Below, piece after piece: positions 38,935-47,722 of a stretch of DNA of 64,000 nt. Below the pieces are notes generated by a model. It worked only from the letters and a program-made list of their open reading frames with translations. It made no database searches and was not told where the DNA came from. The translations under genes were made by a program, and so were the position numbers. How positions within the stretch are numbered: position 1 is the stretch's first letter; every line of letters starts with the position of its first letter. The stretch is from Planctomycetota bacterium (GTDB lineage Bacteria; Planctomycetota; UBA1135; GCA-002686595), in NCBI GenBank assembly GCA_030746555.1, contig JASLMK010000053.1, forward strand, positions 1 to 64,000. Reading direction: 5' to 3'.

Positions 38935-39600
38935 TCAGCGGGGCGGAGGGGACAACGAGCTCGCCCCCCCGGTCGCCGGGGCGGCTTCGTCTCCCTCCAG
39001 GCCGCTCAACAGGAGCAGCACGGCCCCTACGGTGATGCAGGAGTCGGCCAGGTTGAAGGTCGGGAAGTGCCACTCCCAGCGCGCGAAGTAGACGTCGATG
39101 AAGTCCCGCACCCAGCCGAAGGTCTCGCCGCTGTGGCGCTCGAGGAACAAGTTGTCGTAGAGATTCCCCAGGGCTCCCGCGAGGACCAGGACCATCGCGA
39201 CGCCGAACCAGCGACGACGCGCGGGGATGCGGACCAGGAGCCAGACGAGGAAGAGCACGGCCAGGATCCGACCACCCACGAGCAGGTGCGGGTAATCGGC
39301 GAACTTCCCGAAGGCCGCGCCGCGGTTCTCCGAGCGCATGAAAGTCAGCCAGCCCGTATCGGGACCGAGCAGGTGCAGGCGCCGGTGGCCGTGGGGACAG
39401 GAGCGCAACAGATGCGTCGCCGGGTCCTCGAGCACGACGAAGGCCGCCGCCTTCGACCACAGGTCGGCGATGATCAGCAGCACGACCCAGACGCCGCGCC
39501 AGGCGAGGGTCCCCAAGCTGGGCCGCTCGTCGGCGGCCTGTGCGCGGCTGGACCCCGGCTCTGCGGCGGGCGCGGGGGCGGCCTCTTGCACCGTGCTCAC
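38935..39600 (-). CDS. lspA: Lipoprotein signal peptidase (signal peptidase II)
   Basis: LspA removes signal peptides from prolipoproteins in the inner membrane. The 221-residue product starts at GTG 39600 (overlapping the DksA-like stop as GTGA). It has an Ala/Pro-rich N-terminal extension, four predicted helices, and the catalytic aspartates in GNLYDN (Asp149) and FNLADS (Asp186), with RSENRGAAF as the upstream conserved segment. The second residue of the first motif is Leu-Tyr rather than Ile-Asp-Arg-type, but both aspartates are in place. Many lipoproteins in this window need this enzyme. Confidence 0.88.
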   Translation of the reverse strand: MSTVQEAAPAPAAEPGSSRAQAADERPSLGTLAWRGVWVVLLIIADLWSKAAAFVVLEDPATHLLRSCPHGHRRLHLLGPDTGWLTFMRSENRGAAFGKFADYPHLLVGGRILAVLFLVWLLVRIPARRRWFGVAMVLVLAGALGNLYDNLFLERHSGETFGWVRDFIDVYFARWEWHFPTFNLADSCITVGAVLLLLSGLEGDEAAPATGGASSLSPPPR

Positions 39601-39947
39601 CCCGCCTCGGCGCCGCGCTGGCACTCGATGCAGTTGCGTGCGTGGGGAACCGCCCGCAGGCGGTCCTTGCGTATCCACACTCCGCAAGCCGCGCAGCGCC
39701 CGTAGGTGCCCTCCTCGATGCGGTCGAGGGCGTCGAGGAGTTCCTGGACGGTAGACTCGTCGTGCTGCAACAGCTCCAGGTTGAAGCCCTGGAAGTAGCG
39801 CTCGCCCTCGTCGCCCTGGTGCTCCCCGCCACCGCTGGCGAGGTCGTCGCGCAGATGGCTGATGTCGCCGCTGATCAGGCCCAGCATGGCCTGCAGCTGG
39901 CTCTTGAACGTGGTCAGATCCTCCGCTGTCGGTTTGCGACCGGGCAT
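39597..39947 (-). CDS. DksA/TraR-type zinc-finger protein
   Basis: The 116-residue product has a helical N-terminal part and a C-terminal four-cysteine zinc finger: Cys85-x2-Cys88 and Cys106-x2-Cys109 with the family sequence GRCAACGVWIRKDRLRAVPH. Proteins of this group bind in the RNA polymerase secondary channel with ppGpp. The coiled-coil tip aspartates of classical DksA were not evident, so it may be a TraR-like or general transcription factor. It is translationally coupled to lspA and divergent from the recombinase gene. Confidence 0.85.
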   Translation of the reverse strand: MPGRKPTAEDLTTFKSQLQAMLGLISGDISHLRDDLASGGGEHQGDEGERYFQGFNLELLQHDESTVQELLDALDRIEEGTYGRCAACGVWIRKDRLRAVPHARNCIECQRGAEAG

Positions 39948-40060
39948 GGCTGGACACCGGGCGTGGCTCCCCGGCGGCGCGGGAGTATAGGCCCCGCCCC
40001 CGGAGCGCTCAAGCGGGCGAAATCCTTGATGCCCGGGCCGATGCGAGCGACCCTCGGGCC

Positions 40061-40987
40061 ATGAGCGAGGAGGAGACGGGGATCCGACCCGGCGAGGAGT
40101 TCGCCAGAGGCCTGGAGGACTTCCTCGAGGCCCTCACGGTCGAGGCCGGACTGGCGCGCAACACCCTGCGCTCCTATCGGGCGGACCTCACGCGCTTCGC
40201 CTCGTGGGCGCGGCGGCGAGGCGTGGAGGGCTGGGGCGGTGTCGGCGAGGCGGACGTGGTCGAGTACCTGGCCTGGCGGCGCGCGGAGGGACTGGCGCAG
40301 GCCACCCTGGCCCACGATCTGACCGCCGTGCGCATGCTGATGCGCCACCTCCACGGCGAGGGGCTCTGCCGGCGCGACCCGACCGCCCTGCTCGACTCCC
40401 CCGTCCTGGCGCGCCACCTCCCCGGCACGCTGACGATCGAGCAGGTCGAGGCCCTGCTGGCGGCCCCCGCCGGCGACGGCTGGCTCGACCAGCGCGACCG
40501 CGCCCTGCTGGAGGTGCTGTACGCCTGCGGCGCGCGGGTGGCCGAGGCGATCGGCCTGCGCACCGACTCCCTGGAGCCGTCCCTGCGCGTCCTGCGCCTG
40601 TTCGGCAAGGGCTCGCGCTCGCGCATCGTGCCCCTCGGCGGCCGCGCCCGGGCGGCCCTCGAGGCGTGGCTGGAGGAGGGACGGCCCGGCCTGCCCGGGG
40701 CCGCCGCACGCCCGGAGGTCTTCCTCTCCGTTCGCGGCCGCCCCCTCGACCGCACCAACGCCTGGCGGCGCGTCAAGGCCGCAGCCCTCCAGGCGGGCCT
40801 GGGGACGCGCATCTCTCCCCACACCCTGCGCCATTCCTTCGCGACGCACCTCCTGGCCGCCGGGGCAGACCTGCGCGCCGTGCAGGAGATGCTCGGCCAC
40901 GCCTCGATCCGCACGACCGAGGTCTACACCCATCTCGACACCGAGCACGTACGCGGCCTGCACCGCCTCTACCACCCGCGCACCTGA
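40061..40987 (+). CDS. Tyrosine recombinase XerC/XerD
   Basis: The 308-residue recombinase has an N-terminal SAM-like core-binding domain (1-115) and a catalytic domain with the complete set of residues: Arg159, Lys183, His254, Arg257 (HTLRHSF), His280 and the nucleophile Tyr289 (LGHASIRTTEVYTH). It is likely the chromosome-dimer-resolving Xer recombinase. No attachment sites, phage genes or direct repeats are seen near it, so a housekeeping role is preferred over integration. It converges with uvrC. Confidence 0.92.
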   Translation: MSEEETGIRPGEEFARGLEDFLEALTVEAGLARNTLRSYRADLTRFASWARRRGVEGWGGVGEADVVEYLAWRRAEGLAQATLAHDLTAVRMLMRHLHGEGLCRRDPTALLDSPVLARHLPGTLTIEQVEALLAAPAGDGWLDQRDRALLEVLYACGARVAEAIGLRTDSLEPSLRVLRLFGKGSRSRIVPLGGRARAALEAWLEEGRPGLPGAAARPEVFLSVRGRPLDRTNAWRRVKAAALQAGLGTRISPHTLRHSFATHLLAAGADLRAVQEMLGHASIRTTEVYTHLDTEHVRGLHRLYHPRT

Positions 40988-40992
40988 GGAGC

Positions 40993-42828
40993 TCAGCCGC
41001 GGCGCAGGTGCTCGCGCACCGTGCGCGCCAGCTCGGCGCCGATCCCGGGCACGGTCGCGATCTCCTCGACGCTGGCCGCCTCGAGGGCGCCGACGCTCCC
41101 GAAGCGGCGCAGGAGGGCCTTGCGGCGCGCGGAACCGACGCCGGGAACCGCGTCCAGGCGGCTCTGGATGCGGCCGCGCTCCTTGCGGTGGTAGGTGATC
41201 GCGAAGCGGTGCGCCTCGTCGCGCACGCGCTCGAAGAAGTGGCGTACCGCGGAGTGGCGCGGGAGCTCGAGGGGCTCCTCGATCCCGGGCAGGAACAGGC
41301 GTTCCTCGGTCGCGGCCTTCCTCGCCGCCCCGCGGCCGCGTGCCGGGCGCGCCTTGGCCAGGCCGGCCATGGCCACCGACCAGGCTCCGGCCTCCTCGCG
41401 CGCCGCGAGGGCGCAGTCGAGCTGGGCCCGACCGCCGTCCACGACGACCAGGTCGGGAAGGTCCGCCTCGTCGATCCCGCGCCGCAGGCTGCGCCCGACG
41501 ACCTCCCGCATGGCCGCGAAGTCGTCGGGGCCGGTGAGCTCGCGCAGCTTGAAGCGCCGGTAGCCGGCGCGGTCGGCGATCCCGCGCCGGAAGCGCACCC
41601 GGCTCGCCACCGGGTGGGAGGCCTGCAGGTTCGAGACGTCGAAGCAGTCGATCACCTCCGGCGCCTGCTCGAGGCCCAAGATCCGCCGCACCTCCTCGAC
41701 CAGCCCTGCTCCGTCCTCCTCCTCGGCGTCCAGCCTCGCCAGCTCAGACCGGGCGTTCTCCCCGGCCAGGTCTAGCATCCGGCGCCGCTCGCCGCCGACG
41801 GGGACGACGAGCTCCAGGTCCCCCTCCAGGCCGGCTTCGAGCACGGCGGCGTCGGCCGGTCGGCAGGGCAGGACGAGCTCGCGTGGCACCTCGCGCCGGC
41901 CGCTCCCGTAGAAGGCCGTGACGACCGCGTGCAGAAGCTCCTCGTCGGGGAGCTCCGAGCGCAGGCGGTGGGAGCGGCTCTCGCTCATGCGCCCCTCACG
42001 GAAGGCGAGGCGGTGGACCAAGGCGTCCTCGCCGCGTCGGGCCAACCCCAGGACGTCCCTCGCGATCCGATCGCGAGGCCGGACGCCCTGGCCCTCGACG
42101 GTGCGACGCAGGGCGCCCAGGCGGTCGCGCCAGCGTGCCGCGCGCTCGTACTCCAGCTCCTCGGCCGCGGCGCGCATGCGCCGGTCGAGGTCGCGCTCGA
42201 GCTCGGCGGTGTCTCCCGAGAGGATGCGCACGGCGCGGGCCACCAGCTCGTCGTACTCCTCCGCGGTCACCTCCCCCACGCACGGCGCGCAGCACTGGCC
42301 GATCTGGTGCTTGAGGCAGGCGCGGCTGCGGTGGTTCATGACCGAGTCCGGGCAGTCCCGCAACCCGACGACACGGTGCAGGTCCACCAGGGTGCGGCGC
42401 ACGGAGCGGGCCGAGGCGTAGGGCCCGAAGAGGCGCGAGCGCCCCCCCGGCTTGCCGGCCCGTGGGCTGTGGGCGCGCACGAGCTTGAGGCGCGGGAAGC
42501 GCTCGCCATGGTCGAGGCGCAGCATCAGGAAGGACTTGTCGTCCTTGAGCCGCACGTTGTGGCGCGGCCGGTGCTGCTTGATGAGCGTGTCCTCCAGGAG
42601 CAGGGCCTCGGACTCCGTGCGCGTCACGATCGTCTCCACCGAGCGTGCGTCGCGCTCGAGGAAGCGCACGGCGAGCCGGCCGTCACCTCCCGGCCGGCGG
42701 TAGCTCGACAGGCGGGCGCGCAGATCGATCGCCTTGCCGATGTAGATCACGCTCGCCTCCCCATCGCGGAAGAGGTACACGCCCGGGAGGCGCGGGGCGT
42801 CCTCATTCCACCAGACGGGCTCGGCCAC
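40993..42828 (-). CDS. uvrC: Excinuclease ABC subunit C
   Basis: UvrC makes the dual incisions in nucleotide excision repair with UvrB. The 611-residue product starts at GTG 42828 and has the GIY-YIG nuclease (GVYLFRDGEASVIYIGKA, about 14-31), the Cys cluster CLKHQIGQCCAPC, a UVR motif near 200, the RNase H-like second nuclease (VIDCFDVSNLQASHPVAS and VDGGRAQL), and two helix-hairpin-helix units at the C-terminus (VPGVGSARRKALLRRFGS). The frame continues upstream without meaning. uvrB starts close upstream on the same strand, so the two are likely co-transcribed. Confidence 0.96.
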   Translation of the reverse strand: MAEPVWWNEDAPRLPGVYLFRDGEASVIYIGKAIDLRARLSSYRRPGGDGRLAVRFLERDARSVETIVTRTESEALLLEDTLIKQHRPRHNVRLKDDKSFLMLRLDHGERFPRLKLVRAHSPRAGKPGGRSRLFGPYASARSVRRTLVDLHRVVGLRDCPDSVMNHRSRACLKHQIGQCCAPCVGEVTAEEYDELVARAVRILSGDTAELERDLDRRMRAAAEELEYERAARWRDRLGALRRTVEGQGVRPRDRIARDVLGLARRGEDALVHRLAFREGRMSESRSHRLRSELPDEELLHAVVTAFYGSGRREVPRELVLPCRPADAAVLEAGLEGDLELVVPVGGERRRMLDLAGENARSELARLDAEEEDGAGLVEEVRRILGLEQAPEVIDCFDVSNLQASHPVASRVRFRRGIADRAGYRRFKLRELTGPDDFAAMREVVGRSLRRGIDEADLPDLVVVDGGRAQLDCALAAREEAGAWSVAMAGLAKARPARGRGAARKAATEERLFLPGIEEPLELPRHSAVRHFFERVRDEAHRFAITYHRKERGRIQSRLDAVPGVGSARRKALLRRFGSVGALEAASVEEIATVPGIGAELARTVREHLRRG

Positions 42829-42869
42829 GGCTCCAGGATAGCGCGGCCGGGCGGACCGGACGAGGTGCG

Positions 42870-44915
42870 TCAGCGCTCCAGCTCCAGCTGTTCGAGGCGC
42901 TGCAGCTCGTCGCGCAGGCTCGCGGCCCGCTCGAACTCCAGCTCCGAGGCGGCCCGCAGCATGTCGGCGCGCGTCCTCTCGACCTCGGCCCGCAGGCGCT
43001 CGCGACTCCAGCCCGCGGCCTCGTCCTCGCGCACCTCTCCCGCGCCGCCCCGCTCGAGCCCGCCTACCTCCACGTAGTCCATCTCGTAGATCGCCTCGAT
43101 GCTCTCGCGCACGGGCTTGATGATCGTGCGCGGCGTGATCCCGTTCTCGTCGTTGTAGGCCGTCTGGAGCGTGCGCCGGCGCTCGACTTCCTCGATGCAC
43201 GAGCGCATCGAGGAGGTCAGCTCGTCGGCGTACATCATCACGCGCCCGCCGGCGTTGCGGGCGGCCCGTCCGCAGGTCTGGATCAGGGAGGTCGTCGAGC
43301 GCAGGAAGCCCTCCTTGTCGGCATCGAGCACCGCCACGAGGGCGACCTCGGGCAGGTCGAGGCCCTCGCGCAGGAGGTTGATCCCGACCAGAACGTCGAA
43401 CTCCCCCAGGCGCAGGTCGCGCAGGATCGCCGAGCGTTCCAGCACGTCGATCTCCGAGTGCAGGTAGCGCACGCGCACGCCGAGCTCCTCGTAGTACGCC
43501 GTCAGCTCCTCGGCCGAGCGCTTGGTGAGGGTCGTGACCAGCACCCGCATCCCCTCCGCCACGACGCTGCGCACCTCGGAGAGAAGGTCGTCCACCTGGG
43601 TGGCCGCCGGCCGCACCTCGATCCGCGGATCGAGCAGGCCCGTGGGGCGCACGATCTGCTCTACGATCGCCGAGCGTTCGCGCTCGTAGGGTCCGGGCGT
43701 GGCGGAGACGTAGACTGCCTGACCGACGAGGCTCTCCCACTCCTCGAACCGCAGGGGCCGGTTGTCGAGGGCGCTGGGCAGGCGGAAGCCGTGCTCTACG
43801 AGCGTCTCCTTGCGCGAGCGGTCCCCGCGGTACATCCCTCCGACCTGGGGAATCGAGACGTGGCTCTCGTCGACGAACACGATCCAGTCCTCGGGGAAGT
43901 AGTTCAGAAGGGTCGACGGCGGCTCTCCCTCCGAGCGCCCGTCCATGTAGCGCGAGTAGTTCTCGATCCCGTTGCAGACGCCTGCGGCCCGCAGCATCTC
44001 CATGTCGTGCCGCGTGCGCTGCTCGAGGCGCTGGGCCTCCAGGACCTTTCCGCTCCCGCGCAGCCGCCCGAGGCGCTCCTCCAACTCGTCCCCGATCCCC
44101 TCCAAGGCGCTCTCGATGCGCTCCTGGGGTGTGACGTAGTGGTTCGCCGGGTAGACGGTGGCGCGCTCGAGGGAGCGCACGACCTCGCCGCGCAGGGGGT
44201 TGACGACCTCGATGCGCTCGATCTCGTCTCCGAAGAGCTCGACCCGGATCACCTCATCCGCCTCGTAGGCGGGGAAGACCTCCACCACGTCCCCCCGCGC
44301 CCGGAACGATCCCTGCCGGAAGTCGAGGTGGTTGCGCGCGTACTGCATCTGGGTCAGCCGCCGCAGGAGATCGTCGCGCTCGATGGTCTGCCCGCGCTCG
44401 ATCTCCACCGACATCCCCGCGTAGTTCGACGGCGAGCCGAGGCCGTAGATGCAGGAGACCGACGCTACGATCACGACGTCCCGACGATCGAGCAGGGAGC
44501 GCGTGGCGCTGTTCCTGAGGCGCTCGATGTTCTCGTTGCGGCTGGAGTCCTTCTCGATGAACGTGTCGCTGGAAGGGACGTAGGCCTCGGGCTGGAAGTA
44601 GTCGTAGTAGCTGACGAAGTACTCGACGGCATTGCGCGGGAACAGCTCCCGGAACTCACTGTAGAGCTGGGACGCGAGCGTCTTGTTGGGCGAGAGGATG
44701 AGGGTCGGTCGGTTCACCTCGGCGATCACCGCGGCCATCGTGAACGTCTTCCCCGAGCCCGTGATGCCGAGCAGGCACTGCTCGGCCACGCCCTCGCGCA
44801 GGCCCTGTGCGAGCCGCGCGATGGCCTGCGGCTGGTCTCCGGTGGGCTCGAAGGGGCACTCGAGGTCGAAGACACCGGGTGCCCCCGCCGCCTCCGTGGA
44901 CGAGGGTGTGCTCAT
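42870..44915 (-). CDS. uvrB: Excinuclease ABC subunit B
   Basis: UvrB is the helicase-like damage-verification subunit of nucleotide excision repair. The 681-residue product has Walker A GITGSGKT (50-57), the beta-hairpin [21 protein letters not shown], the C-terminal helicase motifs and a final UVR domain ([18 protein letters not shown]). ATG 44915 is chosen because AGGA lies at good spacing before it; ATG 44924 is an alternative with poor spacing. It is 41 bases from uvrC. Confidence 0.96.
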   Translation of the reverse strand: MSTPSSTEAAGAPGVFDLECPFEPTGDQPQAIARLAQGLREGVAEQCLLGITGSGKTFTMAAVIAEVNRPTLILSPNKTLASQLYSEFRELFPRNAVEYFVSYYDYFQPEAYVPSSDTFIEKDSSRNENIERLRNSATRSLLDRRDVVIVASVSCIYGLGSPSNYAGMSVEIERGQTIERDDLLRRLTQMQYARNHLDFRQGSFRARGDVVEVFPAYEADEVIRVELFGDEIERIEVVNPLRGEVVRSLERATVYPANHYVTPQERIESALEGIGDELEERLGRLRGSGKVLEAQRLEQRTRHDMEMLRAAGVCNGIENYSRYMDGRSEGEPPSTLLNYFPEDWIVFVDESHVSIPQVGGMYRGDRSRKETLVEHGFRLPSALDNRPLRFEEWESLVGQAVYVSATPGPYERERSAIVEQIVRPTGLLDPRIEVRPAATQVDDLLSEVRSVVAEGMRVLVTTLTKRSAEELTAYYEELGVRVRYLHSEIDVLERSAILRDLRLGEFDVLVGINLLREGLDLPEVALVAVLDADKEGFLRSTTSLIQTCGRAARNAGGRVMMYADELTSSMRSCIEEVERRRTLQTAYNDENGITPRTIIKPVRESIEAIYEMDYVEVGGLERGGAGEVREDEAAGWSRERLRAEVERTRADMLRAASELEFERAASLRDELQRLEQLELER

Positions 44916-44965
44916 CGCCGTCATCCTACCGCCGCCCCGTGGCCCGCGGCGCCTCCCGGCTCGCC

Positions 44966-44994
44966 TTGCAGCGCTTCCCATCAGGCCTTATCTT
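44966..44994 (+). promoter_or_regulatory. Candidate sigma-70 promoter for the zinc-ribbon gene
   Basis: TTGCAG (44966-44971), a spacer of exactly 17 bases and TATCTT (44989-44994) form a reasonable sigma-70 pair, four of six matches in each box. It lies about 98 bases before the ATG at 45092 in the gap divergent to uvrB, and is the best promoter-like site seen in this window. Confidence 0.45.
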
Positions 44995-45091
44995 GCCTGC
45001 GGTCTGCACCCTGGGCGACCGGTCCGCTCGGAGACTGCTCCACCCGGCCGGCCCGCCGTACTCTCCCCCACCCCCGCGTGCCGAGCCGCCC

Positions 45092-46333
45092 ATGATCATC
45101 GAATGCCCCGCTTGCGGCGCCCGCGCCAAGCTCCCCGACAGCAAGGAGGGCGCGAAGGTCCGCTGCGCCGAGTGCGAGCGCGTCTACCACGCCCGCCCCT
45201 CCGGAGCCCGCGCCGCCGCCCGGAGCAGCAGTTCGGCCCTCCCGGTCGGCATCGGTGCGGGGGTCGTCGCCCTCGTGATCGTCGTGTTCGCGATGACCGG
45301 GCGCGGCCCGGCGACGACCGCGGCGCCGCCGGTCCCCGAGCCCGAGGAAGTGCAGATCGCCGTCGTCGACTACGGCTTCACCTCGCCCCTGTGCAAGTTC
45401 GCCAGGGGACTGCACGACGCCGCCGCTGTTGGCGACGAGTTCCTGCTCCAGTCCTCGATCGACACCGAGCGCGTCTGGCAGCGTCTCTCCGCGACGGCCG
45501 ATGGCGAGCCCGTCGAACGCGACGACTTCATGGTCGGCGTCCTCGACTCCCTGCTCGCAGACGACCCGTCGAACCTCGTCGGCGCCTGGACGCCTTTCGA
45601 CGGCGAGGTGATCGAGGAAGGCGACGACGAGGCGATCCTGCGCCTGGTGCTGCAGCCGCGCGACCCCGATGCCGCCGGCGGTACGCGCCACATCGAGTGG
45701 CGTCTGGCGCGGGCCGGCGAGGCATGGAAGGCCTGGTCGTGGGAGCGCTGGATCTCTCCCGAGGAGGAGCGCAACAACCGCATCGCCCGCGCGCGGAGGA
45801 ACAAGAAGACGACCCTCAGCGACGGCTCCGTCGTGCTCGAGGCCGAGCCCGAGCCGATCGCCCACCTCGACTCGACCCCTCCCGAGCTGCGCGCGCGGAT
45901 CGACGGCATGGTCGCCGACCTGCACCGCCTCGACGACCTCATGCCGCGCGAGCTCACCAACCTGCGCAACGAGCTGGTCGTCATCGGCAAGCCCTCCGTC
46001 CCGGCCCTGTTGACCGCGATGTACGAGCTCGACCGGGCGGGCTGGACCGAGGAGACGCTGATCGTCGGCCAGCAGCTCCACATGCTCCTGCAGGACATCA
46101 CCGGCTACGTGACGACCTTCAAGGCCCACGAAGCCCTCGGCGGGACCCTCGAGCGCCGCGATAGCGGAGTGAAGCAGTGGTTCAGCTGGTACGATCGCAA
46201 GTTCAAGCGCTTCGAGGAGCGCGTCGAGGAGGCGGACCTGCTCGAGACGGCGATCGTGCCGAAGACCGAGCGCGAACGGCGCGAGTTGGAGAAGTACCGC
46301 AGAATCACCGAGCAGGAGCGGAACGACGGCTGA
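45092..46333 (+). CDS. MJ0042-type zinc-ribbon membrane protein
   Basis: The 413-residue product begins with a small zinc ribbon (MIIECPACGARAKLP; Cys5, Cys8, Cys25, Cys28) of the MJ0042 type. A linker and one membrane helix (about 49-68, LPVGIGAGVVALVIVVFAM) follow, then a large extracytoplasmic domain rich in Glu, Arg and Trp (WISPEEERNNRIARARR). The domain's C-terminal half contains a HEAT-like stretch (NLRNELVVIGKPSVPALLTAMYEL). The function is unknown. Zinc ribbons ahead of a membrane helix are common in planctomycete proteins that sense or bind something on the outside. It is followed by a second gene of the same plan. Confidence 0.7.
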   Translation: MIIECPACGARAKLPDSKEGAKVRCAECERVYHARPSGARAAARSSSSALPVGIGAGVVALVIVVFAMTGRGPATTAAPPVPEPEEVQIAVVDYGFTSPLCKFARGLHDAAAVGDEFLLQSSIDTERVWQRLSATADGEPVERDDFMVGVLDSLLADDPSNLVGAWTPFDGEVIEEGDDEAILRLVLQPRDPDAAGGTRHIEWRLARAGEAWKAWSWERWISPEEERNNRIARARRNKKTTLSDGSVVLEAEPEPIAHLDSTPPELRARIDGMVADLHRLDDLMPRELTNLRNELVVIGKPSVPALLTAMYELDRAGWTEETLIVGQQLHMLLQDITGYVTTFKAHEALGGTLERRDSGVKQWFSWYDRKFKRFEERVEEADLLETAIVPKTERERRELEKYRRITEQERNDG

Positions 46334-46414
46334 CCCGTCACCGAGACCTCGCCCGCGACGCTCCGTTGGCACCCGCTAGCGCAGAGCCCTTCCGAGAGGA
46401 AACGAGAACGATCC

Positions 46415-47698
46415 ATGAGTCATCGCATCGGAACCTGCGCCTCCTGCGGCGCGACCTACAAGCTCCCCGCCTCCTTCGCCGCGGACAAGGCCGCCTGCAA
46501 GCAGTGCGACGGCGTCGTGGAGATCGGCCCCGTCGAGGGGGGAGGCCCCGCCCCCAGCCCCGAGCCCGTCCCGGCTGCCCCCGTCCCGGCCAAGCCCGTC
46601 GCGCCTTCGGGGAAGGCGGGGGGCACAGCCAAGAAGAAGGGCAGCGGTCCGAGCATGAAGGAGAAGCTCCTCGCCCAGCGCCGCGCCGGAGCCGAGGCAG
46701 CCGGTTCCGAGAAGCCGGCGGCCCCGAAGAAGCCGGCACCGGCCAAGAAGCCGACTCGCGCCGCGAAGCCGGCGGCGGTGCGCAAGCGCCCGGCGGCCGG
46801 CAAGGGCGAACAGGAAGCCGACGAGTCCGCCAGCAAGGCGCCGCGCCGGACGGCCGCCGCGGCCGGACGCCGGCGGACCTCCGGGCGCTCCAAACGGGAG
46901 GAGGGAGGCGAGGACGTCCGGGAGCGCCTGCGCAAGTCGAAGAAGTCCCCCCTCGTCCCCGCCCTGTCCGCCTTCGCGGCCCTGGCACTGGCCGCGGGCG
47001 GGATCTGGTACATGAGCCAGCCCAAGGCGGCCGAGCCGTCCCCCGACGAGGGCATCGCGGCGGTCGAGACGCCCGGTGAGGGCACGGCCGACGCCGGTGG
47101 CGAGGCGGCCGCGGACGTGGGGCAGCCCGATCCCGAACCCGAGCCGGAGCCTGATCCCGAACCCGAGCCCGAACCAAAGCCCAAGCCCGTCAACCGCAAG
47201 GACCCCGCCAACATCGACCTGACCCTGATCGAGGACTACGGTCCGATCGCGGGCCAGTCAGAGGAGGACTTCCTCGCCCTCCAACGCCTGGCGAAGACCA
47301 TGGTCGATCCCGAGGCCGGAGCCGCGGGCAACCGCGCGCGCATGAGCTTGGCCGAGGCGGCGAAGAACGCCTTCCCCGTCGTGCTCAATGTGATGAAGGA
47401 CATCGACTACTCCACCGAACAGGGTTTCCGCGACGGCGACCTCTGCCAGCGCTTGTTGATGGAGATCTGCAACGGCAACAACTTCGGTTGGAAGTACTCG
47501 GCCGCGGAAGAGGACGAGTGGTACAACAAATTCGTCGTCCAACGCTGGTGCACGCAGTGGGATCGGGCGAAGGACGACGAGGCCTACTGGCTCAAGTTCT
47601 CCAAGCAGGACTCCCAGCCCGCCGGCGGCGAGCCCTCCGGCGGCGCGCCCGCGATCAGCGACGACGACCTCGACGATCTCGACGAGCTGGACGGCTAG
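46415..47698 (+). CDS. Zinc-ribbon protein with basic region, membrane helix and PE-rich linker
   Basis: The 427-residue product starts with a four-Cys ribbon (Cys8, Cys11, Cys28, Cys31). A long basic Lys/Pro/Ala region (about 60-175) resembles a DNA- or RNA-contacting tail. One membrane helix (about 178-200) is followed by a Pro-Glu/Asp-Pro repeat linker (about 235-262) and a compact C-terminal domain (IDLTLIEDYGPIAGQSEEDF). The linker resembles the periplasm-spanning Pro-rich segment of TonB-like proteins, but no TonB C-terminal motif was seen. It is probably functionally linked to the preceding zinc-ribbon gene, 81 bases upstream. Unknown role. Confidence 0.65.
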   Translation: MSHRIGTCASCGATYKLPASFAADKAACKQCDGVVEIGPVEGGGPAPSPEPVPAAPVPAKPVAPSGKAGGTAKKKGSGPSMKEKLLAQRRAGAEAAGSEKPAAPKKPAPAKKPTRAAKPAAVRKRPAAGKGEQEADESASKAPRRTAAAAGRRRTSGRSKREEGGEDVRERLRKSKKSPLVPALSAFAALALAAGGIWYMSQPKAAEPSPDEGIAAVETPGEGTADAGGEAAADVGQPDPEPEPEPDPEPEPEPKPKPVNRKDPANIDLTLIEDYGPIAGQSEEDFLALQRLAKTMVDPEAGAAGNRARMSLAEAAKNAFPVVLNVMKDIDYSTEQGFRDGDLCQRLLMEICNGNNFGWKYSAAEEDEWYNKFVVQRWCTQWDRAKDDEAYWLKFSKQDSQPAGGEPSGGAPAISDDDLDDLDELDG

Positions 47699-47722
47699 CC
47701 CCCACGCCGGTTCGGGGGTCGC

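Noticed and set aside
40061-40987. Phage or island integrase
   Set aside because: The gene has no flanking att-like direct repeats, tRNA or phage genes, and it is surrounded by conserved housekeeping genes, so Xer is more likely.
47131-47200. Repeating Pro-Glu codons as a tandem DNA repeat
   Set aside because: The repeats lie in frame inside the zinc-ribbon gene and encode a periplasmic linker; this is low-complexity coding sequence, not a satellite.
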